Origin: Pedinophyceae sp. YPF-701
Lineage: Eukaryota > Chlorophyta > Pedinophyceae
Assembly: GCA_916048055.1 (NCBI GenBank)
Contig: CAJZHL010000004.1
Location: 186,001-250,000, forward strand
Length of the DNA stretch: 64,000 nucleotides
Reading direction: 5' to 3'
Position 1 is the stretch's first letter; each line of letters starts with the position of its first letter. This document shows positions 32,150 to 42,682 of this stretch, in pieces. The translations under genes and the position numbers were made by a program. The notes beneath the pieces are model-generated. The model was given only the letters and a program-made list of their open reading frames with translations. It ran no database searches and was not told the origin of the DNA.

Positions 32150-35100
32150 ATGCGCGGACACGCCCGTCGCGGTGGTGGTCGGGGCGGTGGTGGAGGCCGT
32201 GACGACCGCGGGTGCGTCGCCGCCCCTTCGAACGCGCCTCCATTGAAAAAACTCACACTCGACATCGACGTGCCGCGCTCCGGGCCCGCCAGCACCGCCC
32301 GTCGACGGGCTGCGAGGCGGCACGGCAAAGGTCGTTCGTGACACACAATCCTCCCGCTCGCTGCCCCCCCCGCACCGCAGCTACGGCGGCGGCTATGGAG
32401 GCGACCGCGGCGGCGGCTACGACCGCGGCGGCGGCTACGACCGCGGCGGCGGCTACGATCGCGGAGGGGGCCGTGGGTACGATCGCGGCGGGGGCCGTGG
32501 GTACGATCGCGGCGGCAGAGGACGCGGCTACGACCGCGGGGGCGGCTACGACCGCGGGGGCCGCGGGCGGGGCGGCCGCGGCGGTCGCGGGGGCCCGGGG
32601 GGCCGCAACCCGCACATGGGCGAGAACGGCGAGCTCCAGACGCGGTACCGACAGGAACTGTCGCGGATGGCGCGGGCCGTACAGGCCGTGCTGACCCCTG
32701 ACGTGGGCACGATCAAGCAGCGGCTGACCGCGCCGCCCGCGCGGCCGGAGCTGCCGGCGCCGGGCGCGTTCGGGACGCTCGGCATGGTGGTGCCGCAGCA
32801 GGCGGGGACGGTGGTGGCGAACCTGTTTACGCTCGGCGACAAGCTGCGGCTCCCGGGGACGATCTACCTGTACCACGTCCACGTCTACGGTGCGCGCGTG
32901 TGTGTGCGTGTGTGTGCGTGTGTGGATCGGGGACTGTTCGGCGCTTGCAGGCGTGGTTTGATTTGATCGATAGTTGTTCAATCGAGTTTGAGTTTTCGTG
33001 GTGTTTGTTTGTTTGTTTGCAGCGTGGAAGACGCGTGAGAACACGTGGAGCGACGACCTCGCCCCGCAGGACCTCTCCAAGGAGGAGGCCTTCACGCTCC
33101 TCACGCGGCTCAAGCGGGAAGTCGCCCAGCAGCTTCCCAACTGCCACGTGTCGTACGACGGCCGCACCCGGCTGCAGGTGAGGCGGGGTCTCGCGGCAGA
33201 CTCACTCACACTGCTCACGCCCGCGCCCGCGCTCCCGCACCCGCCCAGCCCCCTCCCCATGGACACAGCGCCGTTTGCGTTTCCGCGAGCGAGTCGCAGG
33301 CCACCGAGCGGCTCCCTGCGAGCCTGCTCAAGCGCGAGGAGAACGTGGGGCGGTCCAAGGTCCGCATCGACATCGACGAGGTGGGCAGGTCGCACCCGCC
33401 GGCGACGCAGGCGGAGTGGATGGACCTGCCGCTCGATGAGGCGCTCATGAGCCTCCAGGCGCTCGACATCGCGCTGGTGAACTTCGCGTCGTGGGAGCAG
33501 AGCAAGGCGAAGCCGAAGTGGGTCATGTCCGGGCGCAACCTCTTCCTCGCCTCGGTGCGCCGCCCGCGCCGCCTGCGCGGCCCAGGCCGCCCCCGCGCAC
33601 CCCGCAACATCGGCACTGCTTCTGTTCACGCCTCCTGCTCGCGCGCGCTTTCCTGACGCCGTGCCGCTGACGTCGTTCCGCAGGAGTCCGGCAACGACCT
33701 CGGGGACGGCGCCGAGGCGCTCGTCGGCTGGCACGCCTCGATGCGCGTCACCAAGCGCGGGCTCGCGCTGCTGTGCGACCTCAGCGCGTGCGCCTTCCTG
33801 GCCTCGGGCAACATGGTCGAGCTCTTCTGCTCGCTCGTCGGGTGCCCGCCGAACGACCTCGCGCGGCAGCTCTCGCGCGACCGCCGCGCCAGCCTGCGCG
33901 TCGAGGCCGCCATCAAGGGCCGGAAGGTCATCATCGAGCACGGGACGAAGAGCAACACCAAGGTGCACATGACGCGCAAGGCGCGCGGGCTCGGGCCCTC
34001 CGCGGATAGCTACAAGTTCCGCGACGACCAGGGCCGGCAGTGGAACGTGACCGAGTACTGGCGCGACAAGCACGGCGTGGTGCTCAAGTTCCCGGGGCTG
34101 CCGTGCGTGAACTTCGCGGGCCCGAAGAAGGACCCCGTGCTGTATCCGGCCGAGCTCATCTGGATGCCGCCGGGCCAGAAGGCGGGGGGCCTCTCTGGGG
34201 ATCAGACGGCGATGATGATTCGGTCGGCGTCCAAGCCGCCGAACGACCGCCTGCAGCACACGCTCGCGCGCAACAGCGCGCTGCACGCGATCACCGAGGA
34301 CCCGGACGCGCGCGCGCTGGGGGTGTCTGACATCTCGAAGACCCCCCTCACGGTGACGTCGCGGGTGCTCCCGGCGCCGGAGATCAAGTACCGCGAGTCC
34401 ACGCTCAACGTCGGGATGGCGGGCGCGTGGAACGCCAAGGGCGCGAAGCTCTTCGAGACCCCCGGTGCGCAGCACGCCAGCCCCGACAACACCACGTGAA
34501 GAAAACACCCCCCCCCCTCCTCCCCCACCAACGCCGATCCCGCACGACCCCCGGGGCCTCGCGTCCGACGAAGCAAGCCATGTGCCAGACGCAAAACATC
34601 CTTCGTTCTGCGCCTCCGTTCGCGCAGGGCTCGAGGTGTGGTTCGACGTGGTGGTCATGGCGCACAATGTGCGGTTCGAGCAGAGCAAGGACTTCGCGCG
34701 CACGCTCGCGCAGATGTCGACGAGCATGGGCCTCAACATGCGCGTCGGCGAGATCATCGAGGCCATAGGCTCGCCAAAGGATCAGATCATAGATATGGTG
34801 CAGGGCTTCGCGGACAAGCGGCTGCGCGAGAAGGCGCACAGGACGGACTTCTTCGTCCTCTTCATTCTCGGTAACCTGCCGAACGAGTACAACTGCATCA
34901 AGACCGCCGCGGACGGCCACGGGCTCGTCACGCAGGCCATGCTGTCTCGCCACGCGCAGCGCCCCAGCCCGCAGTACGCCGCAAACCTGGTGCTGAAGAT
35001 CAACGCGAAGCTCGGCGGGCTCGTGTCGACGCTCGCGCCCGTCGGCGCCGCGCCGCACGGGGGCGCCCCGGCGCCGGCGCAGCTGTCGTGGATCTTCGAC

Positions 35101-36015
35101 AACCCCGTCATGGTGATGGGCGTCGACGTGACGCACGCCGAGCCGGGCTCGACGCGCCCCTCCGTCGCCGCGGTCGTCGCGTCGATGAACGGCCGCCTCC
35201 CCGGGCAGTACGCGGCGGAGCTGCGCCGCCAGGCGCTCAAGACCAGCGGCGAGCGCGAGATCGTTCAGGAGCTCCAGGACGCCACGGAGAGCCTGCTGCG
35301 GGCGTTCATGCGGCGCAAGACGTCCAGCGGCGCGGAGCAGGGGCAGCCGTGGTGCATCGTGGTGTACCGCGACGGCGTGTCGGACGGCCAGCTGCGCGCT
35401 GTCCTGCAGTATGAGCTCCCGGCCCTGCAGGAAGCGTGCGCGAACGTGTGCAAGAACCCCGTGCGCATCGTGCTGCTCGTCGCGCAGAAGCGGCACCACC
35501 TGCGGCTGTACTTCTGTCCGCCCGGGGGGCAGGGCGGGGCGCCGCAGCAGGCGGTGAACCCGTGTCCGGGACTCGTCGCGGACACCGAGTGCTGCTCGAG
35601 CCACGTGTCGGACTTCTTCCTGTGCTCGCACGCGGCGATCCAGGGCACCTCGCGCCCGACGCGGTACACGGTGGCGTTCGACGAGGTTGGGCTGACGGCG
35701 GACGAGGTACAACTGATGACGTACTGGATCTGCTTCCTGTACTGCCGGGCGACGAGGTCGGTGTCGCTGGCCACGCCGGCGTACTACGCGCACCACTGCG
35801 CGACCAGGTGGGTCCGCCCCGCGCCGTGCACGTGCTTGGGAGCGGGTGTGCGGGTGTGGTGGGGGTGTTGACGTGCTGACGGGCGTGCGTGCGTGCGTCG
35901 GTGTGCCTGCAGGGGCCGCGTGTGGCTGTCGGAGTACCCGGACATGTCGAATGAGGACATGGCTAAGCGCTGTGCCAAGTGGGCGGACGCGGACAACGGC
36001 ATGTTCTTTGTCTGA
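32150..36015 (+). CDS. AGO: Argonaute with RGG-rich N-terminus and intact slicer residues
   Basis: Small-RNA-guided effector of RNA silencing. Seven exons, 32150-32211, 32381-32889, 33023-33177, 33300-33554, 33684-34464, 34628-35807 and 35913-36015, join in phase (1014 residues). Residues 1-95 are an RGG/YDRGGG region. The N-domain starts near RYRQELSRMARAVQAVLTP; PAZ and linker 2 are on exon 5 (GRKVIIEHGTKSNTKVHMT, LPCVNFAGPKKDPVLYPAEL). PIWI is on exons 6-7: VMVMGVDVTHAEPGSTRPS, IVVYRDGVSDGQL and PAYYAHHCATR supply two aspartates and the histidine, and GQYAAELRRQALKTSGERE the glutamate finger, so the DEDH slicer tetrad looks complete. It ends NGMFFV, the hydrophobic C-terminus usual for Argonautes. 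Exon 1 was chosen because its GTGCGT donor alone restores phase and RGG continuity. Confidence 0.96.
32381..32600 (+). repeat. Tandem YDRGGG-coding repeats in Argonaute exon 2
   Basis: Tandem copies of a roughly 18-nt unit, TACGACCGCGGCGGCGGC and variants, encode seven YDRGG units followed by RGRGGRGGRGG. RGG boxes bind RNA and are substrates for arginine methylation in other Argonautes and RNA-binding proteins. The near-identical units make length variation between strains likely. Confidence 0.9.
32890..32930 (+). repeat. TG/CG dinucleotide-rich tract in Argonaute intron 2
   Basis: Alternating GTGTGTGCGTGTGTG sequence directly after the GTGCGC donor. The same intron ends in a GTTT repeat, GTTTGTTTGTTTGCAG. 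Low complexity; no coding role. Confidence 0.7.
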
Positions 36016-36391
36016 CTGACTCCTGCTTCAGACACCCCCTCTTCCCCTTCCCGACGCGCTCGGGCGAGCGTTTGTACATTTCGTCGCCTCAGGCGACACG
36101 CGCGGGGCCAGCGAGCACGTCTCGCCTCATCTGCATGACCTTGCGGCCGCAACAACACCTTGTTTGTCAATTGGCACTTGCAAACAACACCCAGGAGGAT
36201 CTGGCGCTTCCGCGCGCCAAGCAGGACGCGTTTGCGGTTACATCACAGCACGGCGCACGTGTGACCCGCCGTCGCACCGCAGCTCGCGTGAGGCGAGCTG
36301 TCACGTATTTCGCGCCGCCGGCCACAGGACCTGACGTGCGTGTGACGACCATATCGTTTCCTGCGTTGGTGTATCGACTACTTCCTTCACG
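36016..36391. other. Convergent 3' spacer between Argonaute and the YigZ-family gene
   Basis: 376 bp between two stop codons facing each other; expected to hold both 3' UTRs. No gene or repeat recognised. Confidence 0.5.
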
Positions 36392-37474
36392 TCAGCTGTC
36401 CCCCACATGCACCCCTGCCTGCCCGCTCGTAGCGTTCTTCAACGCGTCTTCGAGCTGCGTAGCCGCGTCTGCGACCACCTCCGCGATTACCGAGGCCGTC
36501 TCCGCGTCAAACTCCTCCCCGAGCCGCGTGGCGCCTGCCTGCTCTAGCACCTGGTACACAGCGCCGATCATGGCGTACGGAACCTCGACCTGCAGCGGTG
36601 CGTCACCGACACCGTAACAGTCTGACTTTCGAACGCTGCGGCCGTTTGTCGTCAAAGATTGACCGGAAATCGTTGCTCCACGGCGCGAGTGCTCTATGCA
36701 CGAACCTCAATGCGCTTCTTCGGGCGCGCGTACGCCGCTTTGCCGCGCTCCCGGGCGTCCCGCAAGACCTCCCGCGCAGCGCCGCCGTACGCCCTCGCCA
36801 GGCCGCCGGTGCCCAGCTTCGTGCCTGCAAAGCGAGCCGCGGCGACGCACACCGAATCAGCGGCAGCGCCGGCCGCCGTCGCCACGTGCCCTCCCGCGAG
36901 ACACGTCCCAATTTGAAAGAAAGACTAAGAATAAACACTTGCCTCCGTAGTACCGCGTGACCATGACGCACACGTCCGACATGCCCTCGCCCTCGATCGC
37001 GGACAGCATGGGCCGCCCAGCGGTCCCGCCGGGCTCGCCGTCGTCGCTGCTGCGATAGTCCAGGCCCCGTGCACCGATGCGCCACGCGAAGCAGTTGTGC
37101 GACGCCGACGGGTCGGACGCCTCCTCTACGCGCGCGAGCGCTTCGTCGCCTGAGGACACTGGCCACGCGAACGCCACGAACCGCGACTTCTTGGCCTCCG
37201 TCTCCGCACCGTGAGGCTCTCTGATGGTCCAGTAACCGCCGTCTGAGCCGTCCGTCGCGCCCTCTCCCGCCGCATCCTCGCCACCGCTTGCATGCGTCCG
37301 CGTGGTCTTGCTGCGCCGCCGATCCGTCAGCGCGCGGCTGCGCGGCGGCACGGAGCGCAGAGCAGCCCACGTCGTGGTCGCGCGCAGCGGGCGCCGGGAG
37401 AGCGCGTGATTGGAACCGGGCGCGCGGAGGACCGAGAGACTGATGTGACGTGCGCAGCGAGCGACCGTCGCCAT
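36392..37474 (-). CDS. YigZ/IMPACT-family (UPF0029) protein, probably organelle-targeted
   Basis: Exons 37474-36943, 36824-36706 and 36589-36392 join in phase (282 residues). The first 60 residues are basic and Ser/Arg-rich with almost no acids (MATVARCARHISLSVLRAPG), as in a transit peptide. The UPF0029 core is clear: AKKSRFVAFAWPVSSGDEAL, SHNCFAWRIG, SSDDGEPGGTAGRPML and RYYGGTKLGTGGLARAYGGA. The C-terminal VEVPYAMIGAVYQVLEQAGA matches the DUF1949 domain of the bacterial YigZ/YvyE type, not the RWD-containing IMPACT/Yih1 type. The family may bind ribosomes or nucleic acid; the role is not established. Intron 1 has a GC donor (GAG/GCAAGT). This junction alone restores the GGTKLGTGGL motif. 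Confidence 0.88.
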
Positions 37475-38475
37475 GGTGCGAGAGCGCAGAGTCTGGCCCA
37501 AGGCCGTGGGGGACCGCCGTCAGTTTCCGAGTCGCTTCCGTGCGCGGCGTGCGGTGAGATGCAGCTCAAACGCCGGCCTTGCGACGGAGGAGAGTACGAG
37601 CACGCCACACGCATCGGCCGCAAACCGCCCGCGGGCTCTGTCGGAAGCCTGGGTGCCAGTACCCCCGCCATGTGTCTGTCGCGCACGGAACGGCTGCACC
37701 GTGGGGTTCGGGGACAAGTCGTCCGATATGCGGGCTCGCATGCCATCACACATGCCGTGAGTGCCAATTTTCGGCCCGGTTCCCCGCTGGAGACGTGCTG
37801 CCGCGGCGGTCCAGCCTGGGGCGAGCCCTCCTCCTCGTGTCACCGACAGTGGCCTGGCCACCGCCGCCGGAGACGATCGCCGGGTCTCGACAGTCCACGC
37901 AGAGGCGTGGAGGCAGGCACTTCGACGCCGAGTCGCACCGTGGGCGTGGATTCCCCACTGAAGGCATCCAAGGGGGGGTGGGAATTTCGAACCCGGAGTC
38001 GACGGGCGCGCCTCGTTTTGCCACTCCGGACCTCGTTTTGCCACTCCGTACTCTGTGGATGGGGGAGGCAGGGGTGGTTGCCCCCGCGACGGCGTGTGCC
38101 GACAGCCATCCCCACGCCTGGTCTGGCCCCAGGGAGAGGCCCTACCTGGCGGGCGCCCTGAGGGCCCCGTCATGGGTTTGCGACGCCGCGAGAATATCGC
38201 ACTCGTCTTGCAGACGCCGAATTCGATCGAACGCGCAGCGCAAGGCGGGGTTGCTACGTGCGCCGAGCGTTGACGTTTCTGCGCCTCCAGCGCGCGCGCA
38301 TTGGGCGGTGTCCCCGTCTCTGGCGCTGCACGTGAGGTTCGCGCGGCTTTGGCAGCACGTTCTGCGGGCTCTACGTCTGGGCGGAGGCAGGCCGGGGTCC
38401 AGGGATGCCGGCGGCGCCAACGGAGCGGACTGCGTGGTTGCACTGGCCCTGTGCGTCTGCACGCTGCCGGCGGCG
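37475..38475. other. Divergent intergenic region with a short tandem repeat
   Basis: About 1 kb between the YigZ-family gene (-) and the EEP hydrolase (+). Both strands have long open frames, but their translations are Arg/Pro/Gly-rich and match no family. Contains the 20-bp tandem repeat at 38011-38050. Confidence 0.45.
38011..38050. repeat. 20-bp tandem repeat, two copies
   Basis: Unit CCTCGTTTTGCCACTCCGGA at 38011 is followed directly by a copy differing at one position near its end (CCGTA in place of CCGGA). Less GC-rich than its surroundings. Read on the minus strand it gives TGGCAAAACGAGG, loosely like a pol III A box, with GGTTCGAAATTCC (B-box-like) about 25 bp further. Confidence 0.7.
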
Positions 38476-40347
38476 ATGACCTCGGAGCCGCTGGCTGTAG
38501 AAATCGCACGGAACTGTTCAGGGAGCATGTCTACCACGTCTTCGGCGGGGCGCGCGGCGCCCGCGTGGGACTTGAAGGGGCCGCTGCGATTCACGCTCTC
38601 CACGCTCAACCTGCGCAGCGTCATGGACAGGTGCGCCCGGACCCGCCGTCAGCAGATCTACAGCAGCTGCGTGGCGCGCCCTATCTGCGCGTTGGGCCTC
38701 TTCGCAACGTCGAACGAGCGTTTGTGTTGTCTCCCTCCAGATGGTCGGAACGGCGGCCCTTGCTGCGCGACACGGTGCGCCGGACAAACGCCCACGTCCA
38801 CTGCTTCCAAGAGGTTCTCACGGCGTCGTTCGGACAGGACACGCACCTTCTCGGGCACGGATTCAGCTCGCACGGTTGCACCGCAGCTCTGGACAACGTG
38901 CGCGCCATGGGAAGGTCCGCCGCATCCCCGCGACTCACCGCAGCCAGGTCTTCTCCTCTAGAACACCGCGCCCCAACGCATTCCGTCCCTCCCCTCCCAC
39001 GCCGCCGCGTGTCCCTCCTCGTCTCCGTTGCCGCAACCACCGCTCTCGCCGTCGCCGGGGCCCCTCGAACCGCCCGCGCGCCCCACGCACCGTGTCACAC
39101 GTTCGCTCCCCGCAGAGTGGGCGCGTGCTACGCGTGGGTCGTGGACCGCTGTGCGAGCTTCCCGCCCACCCGCTCCATCATGCATGCTCTCCCCGGCGCC
39201 GTGGAGTCGGCGCGCGAGCGCTGGGGCTGCGGGGGCTCCTTCATGACGCTCCTCAAGGACCTCACCGTCCTCCCGTTCTACGGGAACTCGATCTGCACGC
39301 GCCAGAGCGCCGCGCACGTCCACCGCCACGAAGTGCTGCGTCTCGGTCGCTTCCGGTCTGCGCAACGGGCGCTCGTGGTCGTGGACGGTGCCGCCGTCGT
39401 GGCCGCGGACAGCGCGCACAGCAGCGCCGCCGCGCGCCGGTCCGGCGGCGCAGGGAACAGTAGCGGGCGCGAGGGCGCGCGGGCGGCGACGGCGGCCCCG
39501 CGGCAGCCGTCGGCGACGCGCGAGGAAAGCGGGGAGGCGCGGCGGGGGAGCGGCGCGTCCGCGGACGCGGACGGGCGGCACAGCGGGCAAGTGGCGGTGT
39601 GGGTGGTGAACGCGCACTTGGATCATGAGAACGAGCGATACCGGGAGCGGCAGGCCGCGAAGGTGCTGCGGTGGATGGAGGGCGTCGAGGACGAGGCGGC
39701 GGGGGTCGTGATCGCAGGGGACTTCAACGCGCGGCCCACCGAGGCCATGCACAAGGTGGGGGGTGTGTTGACCCGGGGCCGTCGTGTCGCGGGATCGGTG
39801 GCGATGCTGCCGCGGACCACGTGACCGGCGGCACCTGGGCGTGCTGTGCGCGGCGGGGTGGGGCGTGCTTGTCCGTGGTGGTTGGTGGAATCGACCGGAA
39901 GTCGAGAAAGAAGGACTCGTTTTGCCTCTCTGCGTGCAGCTGCTGCTCAGGAACGGGTACCGGTCGGCGTACGCGGCGCGGCATGGGAAGGAGCCGGAGC
40001 GGACGTGGCCGTCGGGCATCCGCGCGCCGCTGGCTGACACAGGGGACCCGGAGTGTGTGGACTACATCTACTACCGCCCCTGTCAGGGGTACGCCGTGCG
40101 CGTGACGGACGCGGAGCTCACGGGGACGGAGCACGACCGCGCCGACGACGGGCTGTACCCGACGGACCACTACGGCATCGTAGCGAAGCTGGAGGTGTCT
40201 CCCCTGCGCGGGTTTGCACAGGGCGCGCTGGCGGACGTGACGGAGCGCGTGCGGGCCATGGTCGGCCAGCGCGGGGGGTTCTCCGAGGAGGTCGTCGTGG
40301 ACGTGCCGGAGGACGCGGCGGGCGCGAGCGGGGGCGGCGGGCAGTGA
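38476..40347 (+). CDS. Endonuclease/exonuclease/phosphatase (EEP) fold hydrolase
   Basis: Metal-dependent phosphoesterase of the EEP superfamily (DNase I, APE1, sphingomyelinase and inositol phosphatase relatives); substrate not predictable. Exons 38476-38630, 38741-38914, 39116-39755 and 39940-40347 join in phase (458 residues). Family landmarks in order: FTLSTLNLRSVMDRWSERRP (strand 1), HVHCFQEV (metal-binding Glu), LPFYGNSICTR, VAVWVVNAHLDHENERYRER, GVVIAGDFNARPTEAMHK and the terminal YPTDHYGIVAKLEV (catalytic Asp-His). The third exon carries a low-complexity insertion rich in Ala, Ser, Gly and Arg (about 60 residues) between strands. The start ATG at 38476 is the last before the domain; no targeting signal is evident. 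Confidence 0.88.
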
Positions 40348-40599
40348 TGGCATGCAACGCACGTAGATGGGGGTGGCGCGGGGTGTCTGGACGACAGGTC
40401 TGGGAAGCTTCATAAATTCATATATCTGGGCAACGGATTCTGTGTTCATCGTGCGAGCAGGACTGCAGGGGGCGTACATAAAGCGGGGCAGCTGGCCGCA
40501 ACTCCAGCAACAGCTGCCGATTCACACCTCACCTCACCTCATGTGACGCAGGCGCGTCTCGCAACGCCTTGCAGCCCGCCCACACGCCCACGCCGCTCG

Positions 40600-42682
40600 C
40601 TACGCCCGGCTGGCCTTGCGCAGCGCGCCCGTCGTGGTGCCGAGCACGCCCATGTCCTCCCGAGGCGCCCGCGCATGCGGCACCGAGCTCCGCGGCTGCC
40701 GCGGCCCCCGCAGCACCTCGTGCGGCCCCACCGCCCTGCGTCCGTGCTGCGGCGGGCTCGTATCTCGCACGGGCGACGACGTTCCCCCTAGAGACATCCC
40801 GACCAATGCGTCCATCATTTCCGCCTCTCCTGTCTCTTGCGACGCCCCCCCGCGCTGCACCGTCGTCGCCACGTGTCCCCCCAGGTTCCACGGCGCGCTG
40901 CCGACCGGCCCGAGCGAGAGGTGCCGCGAGTAGGCCCGCTCGACGCTTGCGGCGCCGCCGTTGCTGTCGAGAGGGGGGGCCTCCACGTGGCTCGGCGCGG
41001 ACCGCCGCGCGTCGAGCGCGGGTGACGGCGGCGCGCCGGCGGCGTCGACCGCCGCCAGCGCCGTCGTCGTGCGGGGGAGATATGTGTTGCTGTCCAGCGT
41101 CAGGTCCAGGCCTGACGTCGGCGCCGGGGAGGCCTCCTTCGGCGCCGTGCTGCGCCGGCCCTGCCGCGGAGCCTTCGCAGCGGTGTTCACGGCGCGCCGC
41201 GAGGGCCCCGGCGGCGAGATGGCGCCTGCGGGGTACGGCGGCATGACGTGCGGCGTTCCCGACCCCATCTGGAGGCCGGAGATGGCGAGGTCCGGCGTGG
41301 GCTGCTGGGTGCCTGCCGTGTATCGTTTCGAGAGGTCCGAGCGCGTTCTGCTCGCGACGGGGCGCTTGCCCGTGCCGCCGGCGCGCTGCTGCGCTTGCTC
41401 GACACGCTGTTGTGCGCGGCGCTGCGCGGCGCGCGCCGCCGCTTCCGCGTCGCGCCCGCCCGTCGGCGACCCCGGGCTCGGCGCCACGCGCTCCTCCGCC
41501 GGCTGCTCTGCACACCCACACAGCCGCACATTTGCAACCAGTGTTTCATATCTGCGGACGTGCACCAACCAATGCGCGTGGCGAGGCCGCGGGGAAAGGG
41601 CGCGATGCGTACCGGCATTCCCTGGCTTGTCAATGACCATGAAGGGGTGCTGCATGTGCGTTCCCGTGCGGAAACACTCCCGGCACAGGTCGTAGGAATT
41701 GCACACGCAACAGCGGTATCGCGGTCCCGTGATGTGCGTGTCGCGCCCGCACGAGGTTCCGTGGCACGCCACGCCATAGTGCACCGCCTCGTCGCGCGCG
41801 CGGCCCTCCCGCGGCTGCCGCTCGAACCGGGGGGGCGTCCAGTCGAACTCCCCCCACTTTTGCCGACACAGCGGACAGGACGTCTCCTCCTTCCCCGTCG
41901 ACCGCTGGTGGTCGACCCACACGCGCATGCACCGCCCGTGCACGCGCCGCCCGCAGCTGAATCGGCAGTGCACGAGCGACGCGAGCGACGCCGTCGACAT
42001 GTCTTCGTAGCAAATAGCGCACACCTCCCCCTCCGCGACCTCCCGCGGCGCGACCTGGCCCGGCGGCACGGACGCGTCGGTCACGCCGCTCTGGGACCGC
42101 ACGAGGACGGCGTTCGGGGCGCCCGCGGGCCGCTGCAGCGCCTCGGAGCACCTGCGTGAAGCGAGGGCCGCGCGTGGTGTGCGCCTGCGCGGTTCCTGCG
42201 CGCTGGCGACGCCGCGGGGTCGTCCGGTGCATGGCATATCAGCCTGCGTGGCGCGCTGGACGCTACGCGTGCCGGCAGCTCGTGGTACGTCGAGCGGGGG
42301 TTGGCAACAAGAGGCGGGCGGCGGCGTTGGTGCGGGGCGTGCGGTGGGCTCGCGGTGGGTGCGCGTGCCTGAGGACTTCGTCGAGCTCGCGGTCCATGAG
42401 CGAGCGCTGCCAGACGAGCGGGTTCGAGCGCGGCACGCGCAAAACCTTTGTTAGAACAAACAGAGTGTGAAAACACAGCTCTGGGGACGGGCCTGCGCCG
42501 CTCACGGGCGGGCTGCAGGAGCACGTCATGGCAGCTCCGACGGAGACGCGGAACTTCCGCGGTTGCCGCGTGTGCGGGTCCGGAGGCGCGTCCGCATCCG
42601 CCACGACGAACGCAGTTGGCCCCGCGCGCTGCACGAGGAACATCGTGCGCGCCGACAGCTGCGCGATGAGCTGCGAAACGAT
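40600..42682 (-). CDS. SWIM-RING-ZZ zinc-finger E3 ubiquitin ligase, ZSWIM2/MEX-like (5' end unresolved)
   Basis: Exons 42682-42369, 42151-41613 and 41507-40600 join in phase; a further 5' exon with the start codon probably lies upstream of 42683. Exon A: SARTMFLVQRAGPTAFVVAD, then the SWIM finger TCSCSPP...ELCFHTLFVLTKVLRVPR (CxC...CxH). Human ZSWIM2 has the same order and spacing (REMGPTGFVL, HTCNCS, DLCKHICWVLLKKFKLPR). Exon B: RING CAICYEDM, CRFSCGRRVHGRCMRVWVDH, CPLCRQKW, then ZZ finger CHGTSC, YRCCVCNSYDLCRECF and a closing HMQHPF. Exon C is a long disordered tail of about 300 residues. By family the protein binds an E2 through RING and ubiquitinates unknown targets. The intron between exons A and B has a GC donor (CAG/GCACGC). 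Confidence 0.82.

Noticed and set aside
34405-35796. 463-codon minus-strand open frame antisense to Argonaute PIWI
   Set aside because: Shadow of the conserved PIWI exon; composition is Arg/His/Val-rich and matches nothing.
37985-38000. tRNA gene suggested by a TTCGAA loop
   Set aside because: The flanking bases do not make a five-pair T stem, and no acceptor or anticodon arm can be drawn on either strand.
37579-38475. In-frame extension of the EEP hydrolase upstream of its ATG
   Set aside because: Open but without conserved sequence. The opposite strand is equally open, which shows GC bias and not selection.
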